A DNA stretch of 64,000 bases from Aldrovandia affinis (GCA_029706075.1 JAINUG010000148.1:868001-932000); one strand, 5' to 3'. Counted from the first letter of the stretch, positions 1 through 15,850 are shown. Notes: generated by a model from the sequence alone, not told the origin. Program-made: numbers and translations.

Positions 1-212
1 GTGTGTCATAAATTGTTTTAAAAATTCACCTGAATGCAGATGTTACAGATGGGAAGTGCTGCGAAGACTGTAAATTCTGACTCGGAGAATGTCAGCATTC
101 ATTTTCTGTCATACGGCTGCTCTTATTAACCTTTTCGAATGTACATTTTGTTTTGTATGTTGTGTTGTATGTTACTCTGTAATGTAATATTACTGCTGTG
201 CTTTTGTTACAG

Positions 213-2330
213 TGGCAGCAGGGAGGAAGAGGAGGGGGAATACACCCTCAAGCAGGCGCGGTCCGCCTCCTGCCCCAGCCCCAACCTGCACGGGCTCAGG
301 CTGCCCCTGCTTCGGCCTTCATCTCAGCAACCCTCTCCCCTCCGCTCCCGCTCCTCTTCCTCATCCTCGCCGTCTTCCCAGTTCCCGTCCTGCGTCTCCG
401 TCCCGGCTGTGGGCCAGGCCCCGGACCCGGGAGAGGCAGCCAGGGTCCAGGCGTCGGTCAGAAGGGCCTCCATCCTGTCCAGGCTGATGAAGCGGGTGTT
501 GGTGGAGAGGGGCGGGGCGGAGGGAGAGGGGAAGGAGGCGGAGCTGCACCTGTATGCCGTGTCTCTGACCTCGAGGATCTACCTGCACCTGCAGAGCTCC
601 TGGAACAGCTACATGATCGTAAGGGCCTCCCTTGCCGTGGTCAGCTCTCTCCTTTTATTTATTTATTTATTTCAGCTCTCTCCTGTGGCCAAGACAGGCA
701 GCAAGTCTGGCTACATACAAGTGAATCAAAGGTTTAGAAAGAGAGAAAAAAAAACGCATGTGTCTGTCTTCTGGTTGTTGCAGAGGTCCACGCTCATGCT
801 GGACCCCCTCTACAGGAAGAGATGCAGCCTGACCTCCAGTTCCCCCTCTCAGAAACAATGCCAGATCAGGTACTGTGTCACCTGCTTTTCAGCCCTCTAC
901 ACCAGCAGTAGGGAACCAAAATGTGACCCTGAGGCCAGAAATGTGGCCCACTAAAGGCTGTGTGGGCCGCAACCATAGAATTTAACTGGAATTTAACTAT
1001 AGCCTATCTGCATATGGTGACATAGAACTCTGAATAAAATGTTTAAATATAAAAGACTAAAGTAAGTGATGGATGTGCATGTGTGAGTTTGTGGGTACGT
1101 GTGTGCATGTGCATGCTTATGTGTGCGTGTGTATTTGAGTGTTTATGTGTCTATGATCGTGTCTGTATATGTGTGTCTATGGTCCTGTATCTATATGTGT
1201 GTCTATGGTCCTGTGTGTATATGTGTGTCTATGGTCCTGTGTGTATATGTGTGTCTATGGTCCTGTGTGTATATGTGTGTCTATGGTCCTGTGTGTATAT
1301 GTGTGTCTATGTTCCTGTGTGTATATGTGTATCTATGGTCCTGTGTGTATATGTGTGTCTATGTTCCTGTATGTATATGTGTGTCTATGGTCCTGTGTGT
1401 ATATGCTTTTCTATGGTCCTGTGTGTATATGTGTGTCTATGGTCCTGTATGTATTTGTGTATCTATGGTCCTGTGTGTATATGTGTGTCTATGGTCCTGT
1501 GTGTATATGTGTGTCTATGTTCCTGTGTGTATATGTGTGTCTATGGTCCTGTGTGTATATGTGTCTATGGTCCTGTATGTATATGTGTGTCTATGGTCCT
1601 GTATGTATATGTGTGTCTATGGTCCTGTGTGTATATGCTTGTCTATGGTCCTGTGTGTATATGTGTGTCTATGGTCCTGTGTGTATTTGTGTATCTATGG
1701 TCCTGTGTGTATATGTGTGTCTATGGTCCTGTGTGTATATGTGTGTCTATGGTCCTGTGTGTATATGTGTGTCTATGGTCCTGTGTGTATATGTGTGTCT
1801 ATGGTCCTGTGTGTATATGTGTGTCTATGGTCCTGTGTGTATCTGTATGTATGTGTGTCTATGTTCCTATGTGTATATGTGTGTATGATAACTCATAAGG
1901 CCTGTTATTGTTCCTACAGCTGGGAGCGCACAACCTGCCTGTTCAGCCAGCTGAGCGGAGAGATCCTGCAGGAGGGCATCAGCCAGGAGTCTCTGTACCT
2001 GCTGCTACAGGAGCTGTGCACAGCTGCGCATCGCAACATCACCGTCAAGAAGCTCTTCTGGAGGGTGAGACCCAACGCCCGCTGCCTTTCCTGCCAGCAC
2101 GCCGCCCTCCCCACTCTGCTCTTCGTGTGTCTTAACCTGTCTCTCTCTCTGAGCCTGTGATAATTCTTTCAAAAAGCCTGCTTGAAATTCCCTTTAGTGC
2201 TTCTATTGTATTTGCTTTATCTGCTATATATTTCCTTGACACATTGCCTATGATTTAATATTTAAAAAATTATTATTCTGTTGTATTTTTTCTGTAAAGC
2301 ACTTTGAAGGCAAAATGCTATGTAAATAAA

Positions 2331-2387
<57 letters not shown>

Positions 2388-5300
2388 ATTATTCACTGGT
2401 GTGGGTTCATTGGTTTGTGTGCCAGTCCAGTGAGTTATGCCCCTTCCTGGTGAAGATTCTGGAGGAGGCCCAGCAGAGGTTCCAGGACCCTGCTCTAGGG
2501 GGCAGCAGAGATCACAGAGCGGACAGACTACTGTGAGTTATGGGGGTACAAGGAGGAATAGGACCAGGACTCCACATTCTCCTGTGGGGCAGTACAAAAT
2601 GGATGAAAGTAGATGTGAATGAACAAAGGCAATAGTGAATGAACACTAACACAAAGCTCTTTTCAGTCCTTTTTAGAATGTATTTAAACCTGCTTTTACC
2701 AACAAGCACCTATACTCAATACTTCTCTTTGTCTGTTTTCTTCTCCTGTTAACTTGATCTAACTATAACCTCCGGGTGCTATGTGCCAGGTATTTTATCC
2801 TATGGTAAAAAGATTGAATCAATCAAGCACTAATGGAGAGAAAGAGATTGTTAAAAATTGCTTGTTTAAAAAGCTGTGCCCTTTCACAAATAGACTATGG
2901 GTTAGAGATGCAAAGCTTAGGGGTAGGCAGGAGAGTTGAGTCCAATCTAATTGCTTAATGGCTCTCTGCACTGGATAAACTGTAGTGACTCATTTCCTTA
3001 TTTGTCATCATCCTCTCAGCAAGGAACAGGCACACATGCACACACACACACACACACGCACGTGTTGTTCAGACACACAGTGTAACGTGCCAGATGAAGA
3101 ATATAGTATCAGCATGGATGGCAGGTGACAGAGGCTGTCTCCATGTCCCTAGGCTGTGCGCTCTGGTGGCTGAGACCCTGAACCTAATGTTCCGGGAGAT
3201 GGAGGTGGAGCCAGCGCGTGTCCACCTGCTGACGGCCGAGCGGTGAGACCTTTTACCATAGTGCCCCGGCAACACAGCAACCGGCCATTGAAACCTTTAC
3301 CAAGGGCTTCAGTTCTGAAGGAGGTTTAACACAGTTTCCCATTTATTTAAACTAATACTGGCTTTAAATGCTTGTCTAAAATATTGTCACCCTCTCGATG
3401 GAGTCCTAAGTGGTAATCATGAGATATCTGACACCACCTGGTGGAAGTGTTGTCCTGTGCCACTGCTCGTCAGGGGTGTGTGAGATGAACTTTTGTATTT
3501 TTAATGATTGTTATTTTCCGTGTTACGCAGGGGTGCGCTGACTGAGAAGCTGCTACTGGCCTTGGTGTGTGACCCAGAGGTTGTGCTTCAGGACCCGGTG
3601 GACGTGGTGGGGTCAGGGCCGAGGTCCCTGCAAGCGGGGGTAAGCGCCTGATCTGATGACATCACTCCTCAGAGGGGAGGAGGGAGGGGCGAGATGGCTC
3701 CTTCAGTTAGTACACAGCTCTTTTATGCCAGAGCTTCAGATCCTCATGGAAAAATCATAATATAGCATTCCAAATATAGCATTCATGGTCCATGTTACCT
3801 TCTCCTCATAATCTTCAAATCCTGTGACAATTGTAATCTTTATATGCAATAGCACGCATCCTCCGAAACACATGCAATCTTTTGACTGCTCCTTTTACCA
3901 CTCTGCAATCTGCCAGCCGATCTACAGCAGGAAGTGTAATGGGGGCAACTTAAAAAAAGAGCATGAGTCCATGTCTTCCCTTCCCCTTTTTCACTAATGA
4001 AAGTACCTTTGGGGCTAATAAGAGTGCGAAATCAACCCTTAAATTCAGTCTTTTTTTTACATCCTCTATTTCACTGCCGTAATCTCTAGACCATGCAAAG
4101 TATACAAGAAGACAATAATCATTATCTTCGACGATCCATTGGCTTCTTATAATATTGTTTTCGCGTCACTCTAGAATGTTATTGACTTTAGCTTTTGGTT
4201 ACAAACCAAACATCAACACACGGTCTAAATGCACGGAACAGATGTGGCACTGTGATTGCGAGCAGCTTTCCCTATTTACAGTTAGAGAGTCCTCCCTCTC
4301 TTCCCCCTCCGAGGGACCCTTCTGCCAGTGATGAATGAGCCTGTTATACGTGAGGAATGTGGTGGTAACGCCTCTTGTCATGTGACCCCAGATGCAGGGC
4401 CTGCTGGGAGAGTACTTGGACGCTGCGACCGCATTGCTCTTCGAGGTGGTGGCACTGTCTCAGCAGGTGGGTGTCGTCGCTGCTCAATGACCTCAGATCA
4501 GTGGCAGAGGCAGGGTTTAGTCTTTGGCTTTGTTACACCAGACCCTCAGGGCATCACAACGCCTGCAGCAGGAGCAGAGAACAAAAAAATGCAAGGCTCT
4601 GGAGCAGATCATCTGCCAGTGCCCACACCTTCCCTTATTTGGGCATATATAAACTGAGCTTAAATATCACATGGTAAATGAAGTCAATTCCTCTATGCCA
4701 CATTTGATTATGATTTTTTATTTTCCCGTTTTTCTCCAAATTTGGAACGCCTAATTTTATTCTCAGCCACACTCCCTGCCTATTCGCATTGAAAGCATAG
4801 ACAAGCATGCATACTCAGAAACACGTGATGTCAGCCACCGTGTCTTTTCACACCGGAGTCTTCAAGTCAAGATTGCGCAGACATGAGTCATAGGAAGACA
4901 CTTCATGCGCATCTTTATGCGTGCACACGCCTGATTGACCAGTGGGGGTCGCTGGTGTGCTATGAGACAAGAACAACCTGGCCAATCCCTCCCTCCTTGG
5001 GCGAAGGCTACCACCAATTATGCATCGCCCTGTGGCGTGGTCTTTTTATATATAGATCTCACAACGCTCCTCACAGCCTTTTTTAAAAGTGGCGATCATC
5101 TCCAAATGCTGTGAATCTAGAATGTTCTCCTAAGCGTTGGCCTGGGAAACAGTAGTAATCCTCTCCTGGAGGCATTGTGTGGTACTACCATTGATTCTTT
5201 GACTGTGTGTTTTTGTTCCCTCAGGCTAGGTGTACCCCTAGTTTTGGGCACACACTGACAGTGGTTTGGGTACTGAAGACCCTGCAGAGTCATCATTCAG

Positions 5301-6440
5301 TAGTAAGCCCCCTAATAGGCGTGTTGTCCATACGTTTGACTTTTACATAGGAAGTGCAGCCATCATTCCCTACTGCATCCTGGAATTGTATACTAATATA
5401 ACTGGATATTAATACTAATTGTGTATTACTATTCACCATACCGTAGGTATGTGAGCACAAGCTGGAGGCAGTCACTAAAACCCTGGATGCAAACATCAGT
5501 CTAAACAGAAATGGTTAAACAGTTGCTTTAAAATGTGTAACTTTATGAGCGATTGTATCTGTACACGAGTGTATGACTGCAGACATTTCACATTCTTCTC
5601 ATTAACCAGCAATGCATACGTTTATACACATATTCATTTGGCAGATGCTTTTGTCCAATGTGACTTACGCTGCCATTATAGCAAACAACACCAAGTGACA
5701 ATGACAACAAAATACAAGCACCAGAAAGAGTAAAAACTAATATTATATACTTAGTAATTTTAGTTATATTTATGATTGGACTCAGCCACTACTCAACTGA
5801 ATGAAATGAGATATCACGCACCCAAATACTTGACACAATTCTCTTAATATTAATCACTATTACAATAAAAGCGAAGGAGCTAAAAAAAAAACAGATAAAT
5901 AAATAAGAGCAAAAAGTGCTGTAATTGTAAACCTGAGTTCTAAGGCTGCTGTGAATGGGAGCGGTCCGAAATCTAAAAGGTCAGATGATTATGGAGCCCC
6001 TACACTGTCCGATTCCTCCCTCTGCTTCTGCGCAGCTCCCCTTCGTGAGTAACCTGGCCCGTCAGGTGATCTCCCCGCTGTCCGGGTCGCAGCTGGTTCT
6101 GAGCCCGGCCCAGTCAGTGCTGCTGTATCAGCGGTGCCGGATCCTCATGGCCTGTCTGCAGTACAACGCCGACCTGGCCCAACACATCAGGACAGAGTTC
6201 AGGGAGGAGTTCAGGTGAGAGAGGCGGCATCCACAGCTGATTGGGTCTTTTTCCCTCCACTGCCTTTTGGTGGCGACGCTGAGCCCTGGTCTTGTGCTCC
6301 TTGTTGGCAGGTATTATGTGAGGATGCCGTGGGTGGAGGAGAAGCTGCCCCCTCAGTACCCCATCAGCCAGTCCACCCTGAGGCTCATCTCTCAGCTCCA
6401 GCACCTGGCACTCAGAAACCCCCCACCTGAGTTCTGCTAA
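213..6440 (+). CDS. 3' part of an unidentified protein-coding gene, possibly CCDC142-like (9 exons, 5' end outside window)
   Basis: Nine exons join in one open frame: 213-618, 784-869, 1920-2064, 2426-2532, 3153-3242, 3531-3639, 4392-4466, 6036-6214 and 6311-6440 (stop TAA at 6438). Each is bounded by AG and GT and phases agree across every junction, giving about 441 residues. The first exon begins with a split codon, so earlier exons lie before the window. The first about 50 residues are Ser/Pro-rich and look disordered. The rest reads as a helical, Leu-rich protein, with stretches such as LHLYAVSLTSRIYLHLQSSW, WERTTCLFSQLSGEILQEG, LLCALVAETLNLMFREMEVE and LPFVSNLARQVISPLSGSQL, and the C-terminus NPPPEFC. 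I see no catalytic motif, signal peptide or membrane segment. The acceptor of exon 4 is placed at 2426 because the next AG (2430) would put TGA in frame. A relation to the CCDC142 family is a memory-based guess; the exon structure is much more certain than the name. Confidence 0.8.
1144..1889. repeat. 24-bp minisatellite in an intron of the first gene
   Basis: About 30 tandem copies of a 24-bp unit built from TATGTGTGTCTATGG followed by TCCTGTGTG. Variants include G to T (TATGTTCC), GTATTTGTGTATC and one copy missing four bases of TGTG near 1560. As 24 is divisible by three and the unit has no stop, all three + frames stay open and produce Cys/Val/Tyr-rich ORFs of 239 to 353 codons. These are not genes. 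The array sits between the exons ending at 869 and starting at 1920. Confidence 0.93.
2290..2386 (+). repeat. Interspersed-repeat end with an (ATT)n tail
   Basis: The segment TGTAAAGCACTTTGAAGGC followed by ATGCTATGTAAATAAA and about 18 copies of ATT resembles the 3' end of a common teleost interspersed repeat with a trinucleotide tail. It lies in an intron between the exons at 1920 and 2426. The family is not identified. Confidence 0.55.
4467..6035. other. Intron of the first gene, no exon seen
   Basis: No coding exon is recognised here. 4708-5050 resembles a diverged teleost interspersed repeat (TTCTCCAAATTTGGAACGCC followed by GTGATGTCAGCC and ACACCGGAGTC blocks); a similar layout recurs near 61700. 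5630-5672 contains an L2-type tail in minus orientation (CATTTGGCAGATGCTTTTG, then GTGACTTAC). Confidence 0.4.
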
Positions 6441-7739
6441 TTGCTGCTGTTTGCTACAGATCTCTCTCTCTCTCTGTGTTTCTCTCTCTCTGTCTCTCTC
6501 TTCCTTTCTCTTCTTTCTCACACTTGTGCACACAGTCAGCCTATGCAGAGTCAGCCTGTGCTCGCTCTCTCTCTTGCACACATCCACACACACACACAGC
6601 CACACACACAAGCATGTGTACACACACACACACACACACACACAAATGCATGTACAAATACACATGTACCTTTCTCTTACTCTCAGAAACACACAGACGC
6701 ACACACACACAGTCCTACACACTCGCAAATAGGTGCACATATGCACAGTGCACAGGGATGTAAAGGTGGCTGCCATCTCAATGTGTATCTGTCGTACTGG
6801 GGCGCCCATACATGCTGTTATGTTTCCCTATGTACAGTAAACCACCGTGATGATGCCTGCCGTACATGACATCACTGTGGGAGAGGGAACTGTGGAGATG
6901 CGACAGTCTTTCATCGTTTCCTATGTATGTGGAAGGCCTTGGGCTCAAGTCCTAGTCAGGGTCCAAACACACTTTGGCCTGTGGTCACATCTCTCAGTTG
7001 GAGGAAATCTTCCTTCTTTTCCCAAGGAAATTCACAGGTTCAGACTTGGTGTAAGTGATCCATCTCATATGTGGAGGGGTGTTGTACTGCAGTTGATTCT
7101 GGGAAATTGGTCTGGTTTGCTGGGGTGAATGCATAGATCGGACCACAGGCCTGCCAAGTCACACACATCAATAAAGTGTTTGAAGAGAGCACAGGAAAAT
7201 GACACTGAACTGAACTGTATGCACTATACAATGTTGTGTCTTCTATTCAATAACTGTACAAGCTCAGGGCTGTACATGAAAGCACTTTAACCTTGACTTG
7301 AATGATGATGTCACACAAACCGTGACCACATCTATCATATGCTATGCTTCAGTTTATGTAGTAAATGCAGTTAGCTGGATGTCTAGAATGCCTTTATCTG
7401 TCAGGTCAACATGAGTGACTGGTGATTTATGAATGAAGGATGCAATGATGGAATGAGAGTGGAAGTCAGAAGAGACATCACTCCCCACTCTCTCTCCAAC
7501 ACAGGGCCTTGTCCCAGGTCTGTCCTCAGGTCTGGGTATCATTTTCATGGCATTAACTACAAAACAAACATTTCTGGGTCCCTGCAAAAATATTCTGTAT
7601 TACCAGAGCTATCATGGAAATTACTTGAAGTTTAAAACCATGTTAAAGTGTATAGGGAATTCCATTGTGCACTTAAATTACTATTTCATTTACACTCGAT
7701 TTAATCAACCGCTTTCATTTACACAAACCCAACAATAAA
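6441..7739 (+). other. Probable 3' UTR of the first gene with two poly(A) signals
   Basis: The region follows the TAA stop with no further acceptor and open exon. It begins with CT- and CA-rich simple sequence (6460-6730). Canonical AATAAA signals occur at 7170-7175 and 7734-7739, and either could end the transcript. The exact end cannot be set from sequence alone. Confidence 0.5.
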
Positions 7740-8629
7740 CATTTGAATATCTTTAGCTTTTGTCATGGTGATTACTATTCCTAAAGCCTGCAGGATAGCC
7801 TGTAACCTTTCAAGGGCATAGGTAGGAACATCCCAGCATCAACAAGATTGTTATTCAGATGTTCATCTCTTCAAGAAATATATTCTGTTGCCACTACTGC
7901 ATCTCATGGTTAATGTATGTTACAGAATATACCATATTGCTGCTTATTTTTGTTTCTGTTTTATGTATTTGTGCTTGTGTGTGATTTATTGTACATGCCA
8001 CTCTGTGAAACAGTGGAGATCATGAGGAAAATGATAAACGTCGTTCAGGAAATCAAATAATATATGCTTTGTTCAAAATCAAATGTGATTGTCTTGTGTT
8101 TGCACTGCAAAATTCCTAAAACTGTACAATTCACAGACTTGTTACAGCATGATCATTGTTATCATTAAATGCTATTTAATAGTGCCTTTACATATCTGAA
8201 GTACACTTTACACTTTAATATAATAATCTTTATTTGTATAGCACCTTACATACAGAAATGCAGCTCAAAGTGCAAATACATAAGGTAAAATAAGAATGAA
8301 CAAGGTAGTAAAACAGGAAGGGAAAAAAAGCCAGAATCCTGAAAAACAGGTAAAACAGTGATTAAAAGAAGACCTACAGAATGAGAAATGCTGCTCAATG
8401 TGCTTTACTTTACACAATCATGATAGAAGGGAGTCAACAATACGGTATACACAGCAGAGAAGGGATCAAATGTGGTATCAGAGTAATCGTACAAGAGTAC
8501 AAGATAAGGCTGAAACCTAGACAACAGGAAACGTAGTGAGAAGATGGGTGGTGATGAGTTATTTAAACAGTGAGAGTGAGATGGATGTGTTGTGGAAGTG
8601 TGCTCTAGGGCTTTAGGATATCTTTGATA
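7740..8629. other. Intergenic stretch, AT-rich, with a repeat fragment
   Basis: No gene is seen. 8218-8285 contains TCTTTATTTGTATAGCACC followed by AAATGCAGCTCAAAGTGC, a motif found in widespread teleost interspersed repeats. The rest holds no recognised structure. Confidence 0.4.
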
Positions 8630-8889
8630 CAGTAGACTCGTTTTTATTCACACCCTCGATAAAGATGAACAAAAGAGATCGTATAATATAATAAGTATGA
8701 CACATAAGTAATGAGCTTTATTTTATGCTCATAAAATGCAGAAAATTATATTCTTTAATAATAATGCATTGGCACGAACGACAATCGAACGGTTCACAAA
8801 TTATAATGTTTCATTTGTTATCAGTACTTTGTGGTTCCTCCCTTGGCCATTATAACAGCAAGTAGTCACTTTCTGTAGTGTCATACGAG

Positions 8890-9721
8890 CAGGGCTGTCT
8901 TTTGGGGGGGGCAACCGGTGCAACCGCACCAGGCCCCGCCCTTCAAGGGGCCCCACGGTGAGAGGGGAACATTTAATTTTAATAATAATTTATTATTATT
9001 ATTTAAAACAATATATATTAAATATATAGGCTATGTTTGAAGCACACTCAGACATGAAAATACATTTATATAGCCTAAATGGTGTTTTGGCAAGTTAATG
9101 TTATATGGAAAGTGGCTGCGTCCCAATGCTGCATACGTGCATTTAGTCTGTAGCTGCGTTATTCTAATTAGCTTGAAGTTGTGTGGAGTCGGGCGACAAA
9201 ATGGCAAGCTCAAACAGCAGAGACTGAGACAAATTGATTCTGCTCATTGAGAATTCCCCTGAGAAGATTTTTTAAACAATATTTTCTTGTAATCATGGAT
9301 AAGGCTCTTGTGTCACTAGTGTCGAGATTTGAACAAATGCATGGTTTCGTAACTAAGTTTGGGTTTCTATTTGATGTGACCAAACTGGATGAAATGACGG
9401 AAGATTATTTGAGAAGGCAGTGTATGGATCTGAGCAACGCTTTGTCTGATGGAGAATCTCACAACATTGATGGCCCGACCTCTTCTCCGAGCTCAGAGTA
9501 TTGCGAGAGATGATTCCTCAAGGAACCAACACTGCACTTCAAGCCCTTCAATTTCTGAAGTCAATTTCTGAGCCTATATAATAGCGACAATGTAAGCCTG
9601 CGATGGGTTGGTTATTATAAACAATGGTTGCTAAACAGTTGCTAAGTCTATGATGTCATCGTGCTAACAGCTGGGTTGGTTGACTCGCCCCAGGCCCCGC
9701 CCACCCCTTGAGACGGCCCTG
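8890..9721 (+). mobile_element. hAT-type element (internally deleted) nested in the Tc1 element
   Basis: The element starts CAGGGCTGTCT and ends AGACGGCCCTG, short imperfect inverted termini with a CAGGG start typical of hAT elements. It is flanked by a perfect 8-bp direct duplication CATACGAG at 8882-8889 and 9722-9729, which is the hAT hallmark. Subterminal GGCCCCGCCC blocks occur near both ends. At 832 bp it is far shorter than an autonomous hAT and retains only a piece of transposase, so it was probably mobilised in trans. Confidence 0.92.
9247..9513 (+). pseudogene. C-terminal fragment of a hAT (TTF-zinc-finger/ZMYM-like) transposase
   Basis: An 88-codon open stretch holds FEQMHGFVTKFGFLFDV, then LRRQCMDLSNALSDGES and HNIDGP. 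This pattern (RFEQ...FGFLFD...L...C..L..AL......IDG) is familiar from the linker before the dimerisation region of teleost hAT transposases. The catalytic domain is absent and the ATG has no special support, so this is a relic inside the deleted element. Confidence 0.65.
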
Positions 9722-9779
9722 CATACGAGGCTAGGGAACTTCTTGGGGTGGGATCCTCAATCATTCCTCCATTCAGAAT

Positions 9780-10505
9780 TGTTCTAGTTACTTCAGATTC
9801 TTGGGTTGACATTTGTGGACTGCTTTTTTTAGTTCAAACCACAAATGTTCAATTGTATTCAGGTCTGGAGACTGAGATGGCCACATCAGGACATTGATCT
9901 TGTGCTCTGTCAACCATTTCTTAGTTGCTTTGGGTGTAAAGCATTAAAGATCCACCACCATGTTTCACCGTAGGCATGGGGTGCTTTTCAACATTACTTG
10001 CATTCTTTGGACACCAAACGTAATGCTGATGTGCATGTCCAAAAAGCTCCATTTGACTTTCTTTTTTTGACACATCTGACCACGAGACACAGTTCCAATT
10101 GGAGTTCAGATGTAATTTGTCAAATTCAATGCAGATTTTTCGGTGGATTGCCTTCAAAAGAGGCTTCCTTCTTGCAACGTTGCCATAAAGGCCATTGTCA
10201 TGTAGGCGTCGTCGAATGGTAGCTTTAGACACCTTTTAATCCCAAGATGCCAGGTTGTTTTGGACTTCATTTTGCCCCTTGAACCATCCATCTCACTACA
10301 CGTGGGGGCAAGATACCCCCCTTGCGTCCTCTACCTGGCAGGTTAGCTACTGTTTCCAGTGGCCTTAAACTTCCTAATAATTGACACAACAGTGGCAAGT
10401 AGTACCTTTAACTTTTTGTGTTTTTTTGTAGCCATCTCCTGACCTGTAGAGGTCAATAACCTTTTGTCTGATGCTTTCAGGGAGTTATTTGCCTTTCAAC
10501 ATGAT
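9780..10505 (-). pseudogene. Degenerate Tc1-like transposase
   Basis: Read on the minus strand from about 10505, fragments in different frames give ESIRQKVIDLYRSGDGYK (N-terminal helix-turn-helix), SKATIRRRLHDNGLYG (second DNA-binding subdomain), ARRKPLLKAIHRK, and MELFGHAHQHYVWCPK followed by [13 protein letters not shown] of the DDE catalytic core. The longest open piece is 9921-10232. Frameshifts and a changed WSDE-type motif (here WSDV) show it is inactive. The hAT insertion lies downstream of the coding part. Confidence 0.85.
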
Positions 10506-10952
10506 GATGACAGTCCACAGTATTTCAAACGTGTGTTCCATCCTTTTTATACCCTAGGGAAACAAGAAACCATTGTAGACCACTGTATAGTTCCATAACC
10601 TTCCAATGAACTTCAAATAAGTTGTACTGTATATGTATGAAGATGTGTTTTTGATTGATTAAATTTAAAAGAATAGTTAGGGATATGAATAATTGTGATG
10701 CAGATGTTTTCTAGAAAAAAATATTATGAAATAAATTATTTTTTAGCATAAAATATACCTCATTACTTCTCATTTTATACCATCTCTTTTGTTCATCTTT
10801 ATCAAGGGTGTGAAAAAAACGGAGTCTACTTTACATATCTTTGGTGAAAACACGTAGTTACAGTCATTAAATAAAAAATCCAACAAAATAATGACAAAAA
10901 AGCACAGCAATAAAATATACAACATTATATGAAATGATAGAAGATTATATTC

Positions 10953-10973
10953 TAACCCTAACCCTAACCCTAA
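10953..10973. repeat. Short interstitial telomere-like repeat
   Basis: Three and a half copies of TAACCC sit about 120 bp after the Tc1 element and before the ssbp1 promoter. It is too short to indicate a chromosome fusion by itself. Confidence 0.8.
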
Positions 10974-11089
10974 TGTTGAAACAATGAAACGTTACTATTA
11001 TTATGTTTTATGAGAAATTAACTGCAGTGTTAATTCATCTCAAACTCGTTCCTTGGTGGCCTGACATATTCTGAACACATCCATTTCAC

Positions 11090-11193
11090 AGACAAAAGGT
11101 GGCAGTAGAGATTATCTTTTGATAAAACGTGGTGATGGGGAATATTTAACGGACGGACCGGAAACAGCGTGAGGTTATCGGTTTCCATAACTT
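11090..11193 (+). promoter_or_regulatory. ssbp1: Probable ssbp1 promoter and non-coding first exon
   Basis: A splice donor CTTGTAAGT begins at 11191 (GT at 11194), about 0.9 kb before the acceptor of the exon that carries the ATG (12077). Just upstream lies GGACCGGAAAC, an ETS/GABP-like GGAA core (11155-11164), common in promoters of nuclear genes for mitochondrial proteins. The transcription start is not visible; the noncoding exon is inferred from the donor and from the 5' UTR acceptor. Confidence 0.5.
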
Positions 11194-11527
11194 GTAAGTT
11201 TCATTTATACTTGTCCCGTTCTGTTTCATGGTAATTAACAACGTTATAATTCGAATGTATTAAAGGCTACGTAATGGAGTTGCTCAGGCGGTTATCCCGC
11301 GGCTGAGTTTCGTTTGTTGAGGAGTGAAAATGTCTTAAATGTAGAGTAGCTAGCTAGCTAGGTAACGTACTACCTTGAGTTTACGAGAGTAGTACCAGTG
11401 TGTCAATCCAGGCACATTATATGATGCATTTCGGAAAATAGGCTACTCCAATTAGCTAGCTGTATAGTGTGACCACCCCATATGTGTACGTGCTATAGTC
11501 GTGTATTTTGCTTTAACATTGTAAATG

Positions 11528-11547
11528 GGTTAGCTAGCTAGCTAACC
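11528..11547. repeat. 20-bp perfect palindrome of GCTA repeats
   Basis: GGTTAGCTAGCTAGCTAACC equals its own reverse complement. It lies in the first intron of ssbp1, with related TAGCTAGCTAG blocks at about 11346 and 11452 and near the dgki first exon (42855-42930, 43100-43120). Confidence 0.8.
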
Positions 11548-12140
11548 GCATATGGTTGATTAAACATTATTTTGGAACCTGTAAATTAGGTCTGTTATAC
11601 CATAAAAAGTAGTTGCTTGGAGTTTGTTTCTATATATTATTTACCTTTATTTAACTTAGCCTATACAAGAGGAGGTATTCAGTGGATAGTATAGCCATTG
11701 GGGTAATATACTACATCGAGAATAACAACAATGTTCCCTATTCTTGATAAGTATAGTACATTACAGGACTGGGATCTTGAATGACCACAGCCACAGATTC
11801 AGAACCGCAGGCCGAAAGGTGTAGCTTCCAATGATAATTTCTCGTATTAGGTCAAATATTTAATATTTAAGCTAAAACTTCGAGTAACTATCAAGTAAAT
11901 ATTATTTGCGGGCCTGGTCTATGAATGATTGGATTGAAATTCGAGAGGCAAATGTAAAAAATTATAAATAAAAAAATGTGCAAAAAAAAAAATCTTTTTT
12001 TTAAAATTGTGACTTGACTTGAGACACACACAGTCTGTATTTAACATTTAAATGGAGACTCGATATTCTCTTCCAGATTCTTTATCACTGTCATTCTCTA
12101 CTACCAACATCCTAAGAGTCCCTCAGCACAACAAGGAAAA

Positions 12141-15725
<3,585 letters not shown>

Positions 15726-15850
15726 AGGAAGTCACAAGATTGAGGAGTTGACCGAAGACTGACTTTTTTTATCACACTTGGATACATGGACTAATATTTG
15801 TAGTACCAGAATAAGATTGAATGAGTGGGGGGTTATCAGGGATGACCACC

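Larger units (their letters stand above)
8630..10831 (-). mobile_element. Tc1/mariner-like DNA transposon, degenerate, interrupted by a hAT element
   Basis: Terminal inverted repeats are visible: the left end reads CAGTAGACTC, then TTATTCACACCCTCGATAAA and GATGAACAAAAGAGAT; the right end carries the complement with few mismatches and ends at 10831. Both ends abut TA (8628-8629 and 10832-10833), the Tc1/mariner target. Without the nested insertion and one copy of its 8-bp duplication the element is about 1.36 kb, near the usual Tc1 size. The minus strand encodes a broken Tc1 transposase. The element lies between the first gene and ssbp1. Confidence 0.9.

Noticed and set aside
1083-2160. Overlapping + strand ORFs of 239 to 353 codons with Cys/Val/Tyr repeats
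   Set aside because: They are translations of a 24-bp minisatellite in an intron. All three frames are open, which no real gene would show.
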